Shown: one piece after another, positions 9,219 through 17,707 of the stretch
Layout of the letters: every line of letters starts with the position of its first letter
How positions within the stretch are numbered: position 1 is the stretch's first letter
NCBI RefSeq assembly: GCF_001423765.1
Contig: NZ_LMPG01000012.1
Span: 30,399 to 94,398, forward strand
DNA from: Sphingomonas sp. Leaf343
Lineage (GTDB): Bacteria; Pseudomonadota; Alphaproteobacteria; Sphingomonadales; Sphingomonadaceae
DNA: 64,000 bases
Direction of reading: 5' to 3'
Translations under genes and position numbers: made by a program
Notes under the pieces: generated by a model
Seen by the model: only the letters and a program-made list of their open reading frames with translations
Told to the model about the DNA's origin: nothing
The model's database searches: none

Positions 9219-9259
9219 AACGATCGTTGAATATGAACGGGTCCAGCAGCACCCGTTCA
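9219..9259. promoter_or_regulatory. Paired palindromes upstream of the Do protease
   Basis: Two perfect inverted repeats lie within 100 bases upstream of the protease start: a 10-base palindrome AACGATCGTT at 9219-9228 and a 9-base stem TGAACGGGT / ACCCGTTCA with an 8-base loop at 9234-9259. The second could be the terminator of hflKC, but no T-run follows it in that direction. The pair could equally be operator sites for a stress-type promoter. The rest of the 244-base gap contains the degenerate repeat at 9314. Confidence 0.35.
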
Positions 9260-9313
9260 GTTTGAGCCCTTTTACATCCGCCCCGGACCCTGAGCCCGGT
9301 AACTTCATCCGAT

Positions 9314-9368
9314 CCGTTCGTGCGGAGCGAAGTCGAGCTGCCCCGTGGGGGGCTCCGCCTTCGACCAC
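9314..9368. repeat. Degenerate CTTCGAC-type intergenic inverted repeat
   Basis: The stretch beginning CCGTTCGTGCGGAGCGAAG and ending in CCGCCTTCGACCACC has the layout of the short intergenic palindromes seen again at 26882: an outer CCGTTCGTGC arm and an inner GTCGA / TTCGAC pair. The arms are imperfect here. It contains no gene. Confidence 0.45.
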
Positions 9369-9406
9369 CTCCGACCCGGACGGAGCCAGACGGGAGCCGC
9401 TGGCAC

Positions 9407-10270
9407 TTACCGTCCCGGCGCCACGAACTCGCGCAGATAGGAGTTGCTCGGCGACAGGATGATCGACGTCGCACCCTTCTCGTCGGTCGAACCGTCCGCC
9501 CCGAACGTCCGCCGGTACGACTGCATCGCCCGGTAGAAATCGTAGAAGCCGGCATCCTTGCCGAAACTCTCGGCATAGATGCGCGACGCCTCCGCATCCG
9601 CATCCGCCTGCACGATCCGCGCCTGCCGCTGACCCTCGGCGGCGATCGTGATAGCCTCCTGCTGGCGCGCGGTCTGCATCCGGCGGAGCGCCGAATCCAG
9701 CGGCGTGCCCTCCGGCAATTCGGCCTGCTTGATGCGGACGTCGACGATCTCGACGCCATACTGGCGCGCGCGGCGATCGAGACCGCGCTGGATCGAATCC
9801 ATCACCTCGCCGCGCTCCGGCGTCAGCAGCGTCGCGAACCGGACCTTGCCCAGTTCGTTGCGCAGCGTCGACCCGAACTGCGGGCGCAACTGGTTGGCGA
9901 CGCCTTCCTCACTGCCCGCCGTCGCCAGCATCAGTCGGGGATCGACCACGCGAAACCGCGCGAACGCATCGACGTTCAGCCGCAACTGGTCGGTCGACAG
10001 CACCTGCGTGTTCTCGAGATCGAGATCGAGGACGCGCTTGTCGACCCATGTGATGCGGTCGAGGAACGGCACCCGCGCGATCAGGCCGGCACCCGACGAT
10101 CCGATCGGCTGGCTCGCCTGATATTTGTTCACCACCCGGATGGGCTGGGCGAGGCGGTAAACGACCGCCTGCTGCGTCTCCGGCACGATCGCGAAGGTCG
10201 CGGCGGCGAGAATCACCAGCACCAGCGCCAGGATGCCGATCGTGACAGGGTTCTTCAACAGACCGTTCAC
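9407..10270 (-). CDS. hflC: HflC, inner-membrane band-7 protein of the HflKC complex
   Basis: A 287-residue protein with one N-terminal membrane helix (PVTIGILALVLVILAAATFAI) followed by a prohibitin/band-7 domain (VPETQQAVVYRL, VPFLDRITWVDKRVLDL) and a charged helical region rich in Gln and Ala (TARQQEAITIAAEGQRQ). HflC with HflK forms a large periplasm-facing cage around FtsH and modulates its degradation of membrane proteins. The start is a GTG overlapping the hflK stop by 4 bases (GTGA), so the two are translationally coupled and made in similar amounts. Confidence 0.93.
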   Translation of the reverse strand: MNGLLKNPVTIGILALVLVILAAATFAIVPETQQAVVYRLAQPIRVVNKYQASQPIGSSGAGLIARVPFLDRITWVDKRVLDLDLENTQVLSTDQLRLNVDAFARFRVVDPRLMLATAGSEEGVANQLRPQFGSTLRNELGKVRFATLLTPERGEVMDSIQRGLDRRARQYGVEIVDVRIKQAELPEGTPLDSALRRMQTARQQEAITIAAEGQRQARIVQADADAEASRIYAESFGKDAGFYDFYRAMQSYRRTFGADGSTDEKGATSIILSPSNSYLREFVAPGR

Positions 10271-11403
10271 TGTGCCGCTCCCGTCGTCGCCGCGGGCTGG
10301 GCCGGTGCCGGTGCCGGCGCTGCGGCCGCCGCCGGCGGCGGCATGCGCGTCGCGCCCGGCACCTGCAGGTACGGCACCGTCCCGCCCGGCTCCACGATCG
10401 TCTTGTTCGACTTCGCCAGCACGTCCTCCATCGTCTCGTAATACATGCGCCGGCGCGTCACCTCGGGGGCCAGCTTGTACTGGGCATAGACGCGGTCGAA
10501 CGCCGCCGCCTCGCCCTGCGCCCGCGCGATCACCTGCTGCGCATAGGCGCGGCTGCGGTTGACCGCCGCGACCGCCTCCTGCTGCGCCGCCGTGACCTTG
10601 TTGAAATCGTCGACGATCTGCTGCGGCGCGCTGGCACGGTTGATCGACACGCTCTGGATGCGGACGCCCGCGCGATAGCTGTTGAGGATCGACTGCGTCA
10701 GTTCGCTCACCTCCGCCTCGATCGTGGTCCGGCCACGGCCCAGCGCCTGATCCAGCGTCGTGTTCGCGATCACCGCGCGCATCGCGCTCTCGGCGGCGGC
10801 GCGCACCGTCTCCTCCGGCTCGCGCAGCTGAAACACGTACTCGCTCGGATTGGCGATGTTCCAGCGGACCGAATAGGTCAGGTCGACGATGTTCTGGTCC
10901 TTGGTCAGCGCCAGGTTGACGCCGTCGCCGCGCGGAAAGTTCTCGGTGCGGAACCCCTGCACGTTCACCGTCTGCACGCGCGCGATCGGCGCGGGCGGGG
11001 TGATCTGCACGCCCGGCTGCAACGTCCCGGCATAACGGCCGAAATAGGTCACGACGCCGCGTTCCTGCGGCGCGATCTGGTGGAACGACGTGAAGACCAG
11101 CCAGATCAGAACCAGGATACCCGCACCGATCGCCCACAGCATCCGCGCATTGGGTCCGGTCGGCAGTCCGGAGAAACCGCCGCCGCCGCCCCCGCCGCCA
11201 CCGGCGTTGCGCGCCTTCTTCAGGAACTCGTCCAGGGCCGTCGGGCGCGGTCCGCTGCCACCCGCCGGTTTCCGCCCGCCCGGCGGCAACGACCACGGAT
11301 TGCGCGGCCCCCCGCCATTATTGTCCCCGCCGCCCCACGGGCCCTTCGGAGTTTCAGCGGCGAGGACGATAGGGCGCTTGCGCCAGCGCGGCAGGATGCT
11401 CAT
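10267..11403 (-). CDS. hflK: HflK, inner-membrane band-7 protein of the HflKC complex
   Basis: A 378-residue protein. A long, glycine- and proline-rich N-terminal cytoplasmic tail (about residues 15-80, including a run of glycines) precedes one membrane helix (MLWAIGAGILVLIWLVF), then the band-7 domain (APQERGVVTYFGRYAG) and a coiled-coil region (FNKVTAAQQEAVAAVNRS). The C-terminus is rich in Ala and Pro. It partners with HflC, encoded immediately downstream. The start MSILPRW was chosen because GAGGAGGG lies just upstream; a longer frame starting at 11445 lacks such a site. The mrp gene is divergent, 73 bases away. Confidence 0.93.
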   Translation of the reverse strand: MSILPRWRKRPIVLAAETPKGPWGGGDNNGGGPRNPWSLPPGGRKPAGGSGPRPTALDEFLKKARNAGGGGGGGGGFSGLPTGPNARMLWAIGAGILVLIWLVFTSFHQIAPQERGVVTYFGRYAGTLQPGVQITPPAPIARVQTVNVQGFRTENFPRGDGVNLALTKDQNIVDLTYSVRWNIANPSEYVFQLREPEETVRAAAESAMRAVIANTTLDQALGRGRTTIEAEVSELTQSILNSYRAGVRIQSVSINRASAPQQIVDDFNKVTAAQQEAVAAVNRSRAYAQQVIARAQGEAAAFDRVYAQYKLAPEVTRRRMYYETMEDVLAKSNKTIVEPGGTVPYLQVPGATRMPPPAAAAAPAPAPAQPAATTGAAQ

Positions 11404-11476
11404 CCCTCCTCTATAGGAAGACGTTCCGACGAAAAACAGTGGCAAGCGCCCTGTCCGGCCCTATCTGCCGCGTCGC

Positions 11477-12448
11477 ATGACCATCTATGATACGGCAGAG
11501 GCGGCGGTGGCCGCGATCGCGGGCGACCGTGCCACCCTTCGCATGGACGGCGCACGCGCCGGCGTCATCCTCGACGCGACCGGCCTCGACGCGCCCGAAC
11601 GCGACGCGATGGAGGTCGCGCTCCGCACCGCGCTGACCGGCCGGCCGGGGATCGCCGAGGTTCGGGTCGTCGCCACCGCCGAACGCTCCGCCCGCGCGCT
11701 GATCGCCGTCGCCAGCGGCAAGGGCGGGGTCGGCAAGTCGACCATCGCGGCCAACCTCGCCATCGCGCTGTCGCGCGCCGGTCGCCGCGTCGGGATGGTC
11801 GACGCCGACATCTACGGCCCCTCGCAACCGCGCCTGCTGGGTGTCGAGGGCACCCGCCCCGAGGCGCTCGACAAGCAGCTCATCCCCGTCCTCACCCCCT
11901 ACGGCGTTCCCCTGCTGTCGATGGGCCAGCTCGTCGAACCCGGCCGCGCGATCGCGTGGCGCGGGCCGATGGCGGCGGGGGCGCTGGGGCAGCTGGTGGA
12001 GGGCGCGTGGGGTCGCGCCGATACGCTCGTCCTCGACCTGCCGCCCGGCACCGGCGACGTGCAGTTGACGATGGTCCAGAAATACCGCCCCGCCGGCGCG
12101 GTGATCGTGTCGACGCCACAGGACCTGTCGCTGATCGACGCCACCCGCGCGATCGACCTGTTTCAGAAGGCGGGCATCCCGATCATCGGCCTGATCGAGA
12201 ACATGGCCGGCTATATCTGCCCGCACTGCCACGAGATTTCCGACCCGTTCGGCCTCGGCGGCGCGGAGGCGGCGGCACTCGATCTCGGCATCCCGTTCCT
12301 CGGCCGCATCCCCCTGACCGGATCGATCCGCGCCGCCAGCGATGCCGGTCGCCCGCCTGCTGCGGAAGCCGGGGACCATGTCTTCGCGCCCATCGCCGCG
12401 ACGGTGGACGCGTGGTTGCGGCAACCGCCAGCCGCCACGCCGCGTTGA
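11477..12448 (+). CDS. mrp: Mrp/NBP35-family iron-sulfur cluster carrier ATPase
   Basis: A 323-residue P-loop protein. Residues 1-75 resemble the short DUF59-type N-terminal domain of Mrp proteins. The deviant Walker A motif GKGGVGKS is at residues 81-88, followed by the DADIYGPSQPRLLG signature that names the family. The cysteine pair C248-P-H-C251, in ENMAGYICPHC, is the site where the bridging iron-sulfur cluster binds the dimer. The protein carries and delivers clusters to apo-proteins in the cytoplasm. The gene is followed 23 bases later by a CoA-binding-domain gene. Confidence 0.92.
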   Translation: MTIYDTAEAAVAAIAGDRATLRMDGARAGVILDATGLDAPERDAMEVALRTALTGRPGIAEVRVVATAERSARALIAVASGKGGVGKSTIAANLAIALSRAGRRVGMVDADIYGPSQPRLLGVEGTRPEALDKQLIPVLTPYGVPLLSMGQLVEPGRAIAWRGPMAAGALGQLVEGAWGRADTLVLDLPPGTGDVQLTMVQKYRPAGAVIVSTPQDLSLIDATRAIDLFQKAGIPIIGLIENMAGYICPHCHEISDPFGLGGAEAAALDLGIPFLGRIPLTGSIRAASDAGRPPAAEAGDHVFAPIAATVDAWLRQPPAATPR

Positions 12449-12471
12449 GCGCGCAGCACAGGAGTTCCGAC

Positions 12472-12900
12472 ATGCCGCTCACCACCGATGCCGAGATCAG
12501 GGACCTGCTCGAATCGGCCCGTACGATTGCCCTCGTCGGCGCGTCGGATCGCCCCAACCGGCCGTCCTACGGCGTCATGGCCGCACTCCAGCGCCACGGA
12601 TATCGCGTCATCCCGGTCAATCCGCAGATTACCGGCGAGCATGTCCATGGCGAGTTCGTCTTCCGCGACCTCGCGCAGCTTGGCGACCCGATCGACATCG
12701 TCGACATCTTCCGCAATTCGGACGCCGCCGCCGAAGTCGTCGATCAGGCCATCGCCGTCGGTGCGAAGGCGGTGTGGATGCAGCTCGGCGTCGTCAATCA
12801 GGCCGCTGCCGCCCGCGCCGAAGCCGCCGGGCTGAAGGTGGTGATGGACCGCTGCCCCGCGATCGACATCCCCCGGCTGGGCGTCGCGCGCCCCGCCTGA
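12472..12900 (+). CDS. CoA-binding domain protein (Rossmann fold)
   Basis: A 142-residue single-domain protein. It has the nucleotide-binding start of the CoA_binding_2 family, TIALVGASDRPNRPSYGVMAAL, then YRVIPVNPQ, IDIVDIFRNSD, AVWMQLGVVNQAAA and a final conserved CPAIDIPRLG. Proteins of this type bind CoA, but no reaction is established for the stand-alone form. An AGGAG site precedes the ATG. It probably forms a two-gene unit with mrp, which ends 23 bases upstream. Confidence 0.85.
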   Translation: MPLTTDAEIRDLLESARTIALVGASDRPNRPSYGVMAALQRHGYRVIPVNPQITGEHVHGEFVFRDLAQLGDPIDIVDIFRNSDAAAEVVDQAIAVGAKAVWMQLGVVNQAAAARAEAAGLKVVMDRCPAIDIPRLGVARPA

Positions 12901-12971
12901 CGCTCTAACCTGACGCTTTACGGAACGCATCCGAACGGGCAGGCTCCCCGCTTCCGACCGGAGCGCACCCG

Positions 12972-13496
12972 ATGAGTCTCGCCGCGATCATCCTCTCGCT
13001 TCAGGCGACTGCACCCGCGGCGGCGCCCGAACGCTTCTCGATCCTCGCTCCCGTCCCGACGGAGGCGTGCAAGCGCCAGCCGCTGCCGACCCCCGAAGAG
13101 GTCGTGGTCTGCGCCACCGTCACCCCGACCCAGCGTCTGCCCCTGCCCGCGGAACGCGGCCCGCCCGACCGGCCGACCCCGATCAACCCCTATCTGCGTC
13201 CAGACGTCGCGATGAACGCCGCCGCCGCCCCCTGCGCCACCGTTCAGGGCGGCTGCCAGACCGGCGTCGACATGATCGGCGGCGGCGTCGCTGCGGTCCG
13301 GCTGCTCGGCAAGCTCATCGACCCGAACAGCTGCTGCGACGAACCGGGTCAGGCCACCAATCCCGTCGGCCTCGTCCGCGACATCGCCGGCAGCCTCAAG
13401 GGCAAGAAGAAGACCGACAAATCCAACCGCGTCGCCATCCCCCTCGAAGACCCGCCGGTGCCGCGGGTCAGCGGAACGGTTCCGGCGACGCCCTGA
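12972..13496 (+). CDS. Hypothetical exported protein, cysteine-containing
   Basis: A 174-residue protein I do not recognise. The N-terminus (MSLAAIILSLQATAPAAA) resembles a short signal peptide. The mature part is proline-rich and has cysteines at EACKRQ, VVVCAT, APCATVQGGCQTG and the adjacent pair NSCCDE, which could form disulfides in the periplasm. The middle has a glycine-rich hydrophobic segment (IGGGVAAVRLLGKLI); the tail contains a basic cluster (KGKKKTDK). Typical codon use and a free-standing position between mrp and hom suggest a real gene. It is convergent with hom. Confidence 0.6.
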   Translation: MSLAAIILSLQATAPAAAPERFSILAPVPTEACKRQPLPTPEEVVVCATVTPTQRLPLPAERGPPDRPTPINPYLRPDVAMNAAAAPCATVQGGCQTGVDMIGGGVAAVRLLGKLIDPNSCCDEPGQATNPVGLVRDIAGSLKGKKKTDKSNRVAIPLEDPPVPRVSGTVPATP

Positions 13497-13518
13497 ATCA
13501 CGTCTGCTCTGCTTCGCC

Positions 13519-14808
13519 CTAGCCCAGAATATGCATCCACAACGGCGCACCGGCCACGCTGGGCGATCCGCGCAGCCGCTCCAGCGCCTGCGCCACGCTC
13601 CGCTCCGGTCCCTCGTGCGTGACGATCGCGACCAGCACATGGCCCTCCGCGGTCGCGCCGCGCTGGATCAGGCTCTCGATCGACACGCCCGCATCCCGCA
13701 TCGCCGCCGCGATCTCGGCCAGCACGCCGACGCGGTCCTCGACCAGAAAGCGCAGATACGCACGCCCGCGTCGCTCGCCCGCATCGGCGACGTCGGCCGC
13801 CACCAGCGATGCCGCCGGCATCGCGAACGGCGGGCCATATTCGCCGCGCGCGATATCGATCAGGTCGGCGACCACCGCGCTCGCGGTCGGTCCCTCGCCG
13901 GCCCCCGCACCCTGAAACAGCAGGCGGCCGACGAAATTGCCCTCCGCCACGACCGCGTTGGTCGATCCGGTGACGTGCGCCAGCGGGTGATCGATCGGCA
14001 CCAGATGCGGATGCACGCGCTGGAACAGCCCCGCCTTGCCCGCCTCCGCCAGCCCGACCAGCCGCACGCGATAGCCCAGCGCCGCCGCCTCCGCGATATC
14101 CGCACCCAGCACGTGCCGGATGCCAGTCGCCGCGACATGGTCGAACGCCGGCTGCGTCCCGAATGCCAGACTGGCGAGGATCGACAATTTGTGCGCGGCG
14201 TCGATGCCGTCGATGTCGAATGTCGGGTCCGCCTCGGCGAAGCCCAGCGCCTGCGCCTCCGCCAGCACCTCCGCGAAATCGCGACCCTCGGCTTCCATCT
14301 TCGACAGGATGAAATTGCAGGTGCCGTTCAGGATCCCGTAGACGCGACCGATCTCGTTCGCCGCCGCACCCTCGCGCAGGCCCTTGATGACCGGGATGCC
14401 GCCGGCCACCGCCGCCTCGAACTTCAGCGCCGCGCCCGCCGCTTCCGCCGCCTGCGCCAGTTCCAGCCCGTGATGCGCCAGCATCGCCTTGTTGGCGGTC
14501 ACGATATGCCGCCCCTTCGCCAGCGTCGCGCGCGCCAGCGTCAGCGCCGGCCCGTCCGATCCGCCGATCAGCTCCACCACCGCGTCGACATCCGCCTGCT
14601 GCGCCAGCGCGCTGGTGTCGTCGACCCACCGGAAGCGGGACAGGTCGATTCCGCGATCCTTGCTGCGATCGCGCGCGGACACCGCGACGACTTCGATCGG
14701 CCGCCCGGCGCGGCGCATAATCAGGTCGCGATTGGCGTCCAGCAGCTTGACGACCCCGCCACCCACCGTCCCCAGCCCGGCCAATGCCACCCGCAACGCG
14801 TCCGCCAT
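13519..14808 (-). CDS. hom: Homoserine dehydrogenase with ACT domain
   Basis: A 429-residue enzyme of the threonine/methionine branch that reduces aspartate semialdehyde to homoserine. The NAD(P)-binding motif GLGTVGGG is at residues 11-18. The catalytic region contains GILNGTCNFILSKM and the strongly conserved GLREGAAANEIGRVYGI and ADPTFDIDGIDAAHKLSIL segments. Residues about 350-429 form an ACT domain (YLRFLVEDRVGVLAEIAAAM), which in this family binds threonine for feedback inhibition. It stands alone on the minus strand; the metC and sseA genes are 9 kb away. Confidence 0.95.
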   Translation of the reverse strand: MADALRVALAGLGTVGGGVVKLLDANRDLIMRRAGRPIEVVAVSARDRSKDRGIDLSRFRWVDDTSALAQQADVDAVVELIGGSDGPALTLARATLAKGRHIVTANKAMLAHHGLELAQAAEAAGAALKFEAAVAGGIPVIKGLREGAAANEIGRVYGILNGTCNFILSKMEAEGRDFAEVLAEAQALGFAEADPTFDIDGIDAAHKLSILASLAFGTQPAFDHVAATGIRHVLGADIAEAAALGYRVRLVGLAEAGKAGLFQRVHPHLVPIDHPLAHVTGSTNAVVAEGNFVGRLLFQGAGAGEGPTASAVVADLIDIARGEYGPPFAMPAASLVAADVADAGERRGRAYLRFLVEDRVGVLAEIAAAMRDAGVSIESLIQRGATAEGHVLVAIVTHEGPERSVAQALERLRGSPSVAGAPLWMHILG

Positions 14809-14884
14809 GTCGTTCCCCTTGAATCGCCGCCGCGCCTAAAGCGTCGGGGGGAAAGTGTCGAGGAGCGTGCGTGGCGTACCCCCA

Positions 14885-14994
14885 TTCCTCCCCTGCAAGG
14901 GGAGGTGGCAGCCCGCAGGGCTGACGGAGGGGTGACACGGCCAGCGTTGACACCCCTCCGGCGGTGCGCGCCACCTCCCCTTGCAGGGGAGGAA
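14885..14994. repeat. 110-base nested inverted repeat in the hom/OPT gap
   Basis: Two perfect 25-base arms (14885-14909 and 14970-14994) enclose a second perfect 10-base pair (CGGAGGGGTG at 14925-14934, CACCCCTCCG at 14951-14960). Each outer arm is itself a near-palindrome (CCTCCCCTGCAAGGGGAGG). It can form one long cruciform or two smaller hairpins. It lies in the 486-base gap between divergent hom and the OPT transporter, which otherwise shows no gene. Similar short GGGGAGG-type hairpins occur elsewhere in the window. Confidence 0.85.
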
Positions 14995-15294
14995 CATCTG
15001 AAACCCTACGAACGCAAAGCGACACCACACCGGATTTGACGGTCCTACACGCACGCGACATGATATTCCCCCGTCCAGGTCACTCGGCGGTCACGTCGCA
15101 CTTACCCCCAGCCGTAGACGCCATACGAACGCGAAGGTCACTCTCCTGCCCCACCCCGCCCGATCCGAAGACCGCGTCTACGCCGCTCCATGCAACGTGG
15201 AGCCACCCTCCGGTCGCCTCCACGTCCTCCACTTCGGCCTGAGCGGACACCCCGTGAACGCCTCCACTTCGCCCTCGATCCCGACAGGACAGGC

Positions 15295-17268
15295 ATGACC
15301 CACACCGCCGCAACCGGCTCCCCCCCGGCGACACCGATGCGCGAACTCACCGTTCGCGGCATCGCGCTCGGCGGCATCATCACGCTGCTGTTCACCGCCG
15401 CGAACGTGTATCTCGGGCTGAAAGTCGGGCTGACCTTCGCCACCTCGATCCCCGCCGCGGTGATCTCGATGGCGATCCTGCGCTATCTGCCCGGCGCGAC
15501 CATTCTCGAAAACAACATCGTCCAGACCGTCGCGTCGGCGGCGGGCACGCTGGCGGCGATCATCTTCGTCCTGCCCGGCCTCGTCATGATCGGCTGGTGG
15601 CAAGGCTTTCCCTATCTGACGACGGCGGCGATCACCGCGTTCGGGGGCATTCTCGGCGTCATGTTCTCCGTGCCGCTGCGCCGCGCCCTCGTCCTCGATA
15701 CGCCTCTCCCCTATCCCGAGGGCCGCGCCGCCGCCGAGGTGCTCAAGGTCGGCGCCGGAAGCCGCGAAGGTGCCGCCGAAAGCGCCCGCGGCCTGTGGGT
15801 GATCGTGTGGAGCGCGCTCGTCTCCGCGGGCTTCGCGATCCTGACCCAGACCCGCCTCGTCGCCGCCGAGGCCGCCCTGTGGTTCCGCGCCGGCAGCGGC
15901 GCGACCGGCATCGCCGGCGGTCTGTCGTTCGCGCTGATCGGCGCCGGCCATCTCGTCGGCCTGTCGGTCGGCCTCGCCATGTTCGTCGGCATCATCGTCG
16001 GCTGGTGGATCGTCCTGCCGATCCTCACCGCCGCCGCGCCGATGCCCGCCGCCGATGTCGCGACCTGGGCCGGCACCGTGTTCCGCAGCGACGTGCGCTT
16101 CTTCGGCGCGGGCGTGATCGGCGTCGCCGCGATCTGGACGCTGGCGAAGATCATCGGCCCGGTCGTGGGCGGCGTCCGCTCCGCCCTCGCCGCGTCGCAG
16201 GCCAAGCGCGGCGGCGCGATCGTCGACGTGACGGAACGCGACCTGCCGATCGGCCTCGTCTTCCTCGTCTCGATCGGCATGCTGGTGCCGATCGGCATCC
16301 TGCTCTGGACGGTCATCGCCGGCGGACCGCTCGCCGGCTCGGCGGTGCCGCTGATCGCCGGCGCGCTGGTGTTCGTGCTGGTCATCGGCCTCGTGATCGC
16401 CGCCGTCTGCGGTTACATGGCGGGCCTGATCGGCGCGTCGAACAGCCCGGTGTCCGGCATCGGCATCCTGTCGGTCCTCGCCGCCAGCCTGATGCTCGTC
16501 GGCCTGTTCGGGCGCGGCACGCCGCCCGAAACCACGCAGGCGCTGGTTGCCTATGCGCTGATCGTCACCGGCATCGTCTTCGGCGTCGCGACCATCTCCA
16601 ACGACAATCTTCAGGACCTGAAGACCGGCCAGCTCGTCGGCGCGACCCCGTGGAAGCAGCAGGTGGCGCTGGTCTTCGGCGTCATCTTCGGATCGATCGT
16701 CGTGCCGCCGGTGCTGAACCTGCTCGGCAGCACGCTCGGCTTCGTCGGCGCGCCCGGGGCCGGCCCGAACGCGCTCGCCGCCCCCCAGGCCGCGCTGATC
16801 TCCGCGCTCGCGAAGGGTGTGCTGGGCGGCGATCTCAACTGGGCGATGATCGGCTGGGGCGCGCTGGCAGGCGCGATCATGGTCGGGGTCGACGAACTGC
16901 TCGGCCGCGCCGGCCGCCTGCGCCTGCCCCCGCTCGGCATCGGCCTCGGCGTCTACCTGCCGATGACGGTGACGTTGCCGGTGGTGCTCGGCGCGGTGAT
17001 CGGCGCGATCTACGACCGCTGGGCGAAGCGGCAGCGCGATCCTGAGGCGGCGGAGCGGTTCGGCGTCCTCGCCGCGACGGGCATGATCGTCGGCGAAAGC
17101 CTGTGGGGCGTGGCCTTTGCCGGCCTCGTCTACGCGACCAACTCGGATGCCCCGCTGGCGATCGTCGGGGCGGCATGGGAGCCCGTCGCCCTGATCGGCG
17201 GCACGATCCTGTTCCTCGCGCTCGTCGCCCTCCTCTACCGCTACGCGCGGCGGGTGGCGGCGGCGTAG
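15295..17268 (+). CDS. OPT-family oligopeptide transporter
   Basis: A 657-residue membrane protein with about fifteen hydrophobic helices. The start of the mature region, ELTVRGIALGGIITLLFTAANVYLGLKVGLTF, and the LPYPEGRAAAEVLK loop are hallmarks of the bacterial OPT branch (TIGR00728/TIGR00733 type). It should import small peptides or metal-chelate compounds across the inner membrane using the proton gradient. The start MTHTAATG was chosen because GACAGG lies close upstream and the conserved region begins soon after; a longer frame from 15190 is unlikely. It converges with the small exported gene at 17273, leaving a 4-base gap. Confidence 0.9.
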   Translation: MTHTAATGSPPATPMRELTVRGIALGGIITLLFTAANVYLGLKVGLTFATSIPAAVISMAILRYLPGATILENNIVQTVASAAGTLAAIIFVLPGLVMIGWWQGFPYLTTAAITAFGGILGVMFSVPLRRALVLDTPLPYPEGRAAAEVLKVGAGSREGAAESARGLWVIVWSALVSAGFAILTQTRLVAAEAALWFRAGSGATGIAGGLSFALIGAGHLVGLSVGLAMFVGIIVGWWIVLPILTAAAPMPAADVATWAGTVFRSDVRFFGAGVIGVAAIWTLAKIIGPVVGGVRSALAASQAKRGGAIVDVTERDLPIGLVFLVSIGMLVPIGILLWTVIAGGPLAGSAVPLIAGALVFVLVIGLVIAAVCGYMAGLIGASNSPVSGIGILSVLAASLMLVGLFGRGTPPETTQALVAYALIVTGIVFGVATISNDNLQDLKTGQLVGATPWKQQVALVFGVIFGSIVVPPVLNLLGSTLGFVGAPGAGPNALAAPQAALISALAKGVLGGDLNWAMIGWGALAGAIMVGVDELLGRAGRLRLPPLGIGLGVYLPMTVTLPVVLGAVIGAIYDRWAKRQRDPEAAERFGVLAATGMIVGESLWGVAFAGLVYATNSDAPLAIVGAAWEPVALIGGTILFLALVALLYRYARRVAAA

Positions 17269-17272
17269 AGCG

Positions 17273-17707
17273 TCACCGCTCGCAGCGTTTGCCGGTTTCC
17301 TTGCACAATTGCGCCGCGACCGTCTTCTTCAGGTCCATCTCGCCCAGCGTCTGCATCGCCTGCACGATCGCGGCGGGTTCGGTCTGGCGGAGACGTTTCG
17401 TCTCCGGCATCTCGGCGTTGCGCACCAGCACGCGCAGATCGGCGACCGTCAGCTTCGCGGCATAGGCATGGCCCAGCGCATCGATCAGCTTCGCCCGCCC
17501 CCGTGCCCCTTCCGCATGGCCGATCGCGAACAACCGCTCGCGCTCGGCCGGCGTCAGGTCCGGCTTCTCGCCCGCGAGTTCGGTCAGGTCCGTCTCGACC
17601 AGCATCGGGATCATCGTCGCCAGTCCACCCGCCGCCGCCAGCCGCCGCCCGAGCGTTTCCGCCTCCACCGACGGCACCGCGACCTGCAACAGCAACGCCA
17701 GCAGCAT
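17273..17707 (-). CDS. Small exported protein, DUF2059-like
   Basis: A 144-residue protein with an N-terminal signal peptide (MLLALLLQVAVPSVEA). The pattern HAYAAKLTVADLRVLVRNAEM is reminiscent of DUF2059 proteins, in which similar helices follow a secretion signal, but the match is loose. Two cysteines close together near the end (CKETGKRC) could form a disulfide. The ATG overlaps the stop of the GH130 gene by one base (TGATG), so it is the last gene of the glycosyltransferase-GH130 unit. Function unknown. Confidence 0.6.
   Translation of the reverse strand: MLLALLLQVAVPSVEAETLGRRLAAAGGLATMIPMLVETDLTELAGEKPDLTPAERERLFAIGHAEGARGRAKLIDALGHAYAAKLTVADLRVLVRNAEMPETKRLRQTEPAAIVQAMQTLGEMDLKKTVAAQLCKETGKRCER

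Noticed and set aside
14809..15294. Riboswitch upstream of the OPT transporter
   Set aside because: The only structure is the nested inverted repeat; no known riboswitch core is visible.
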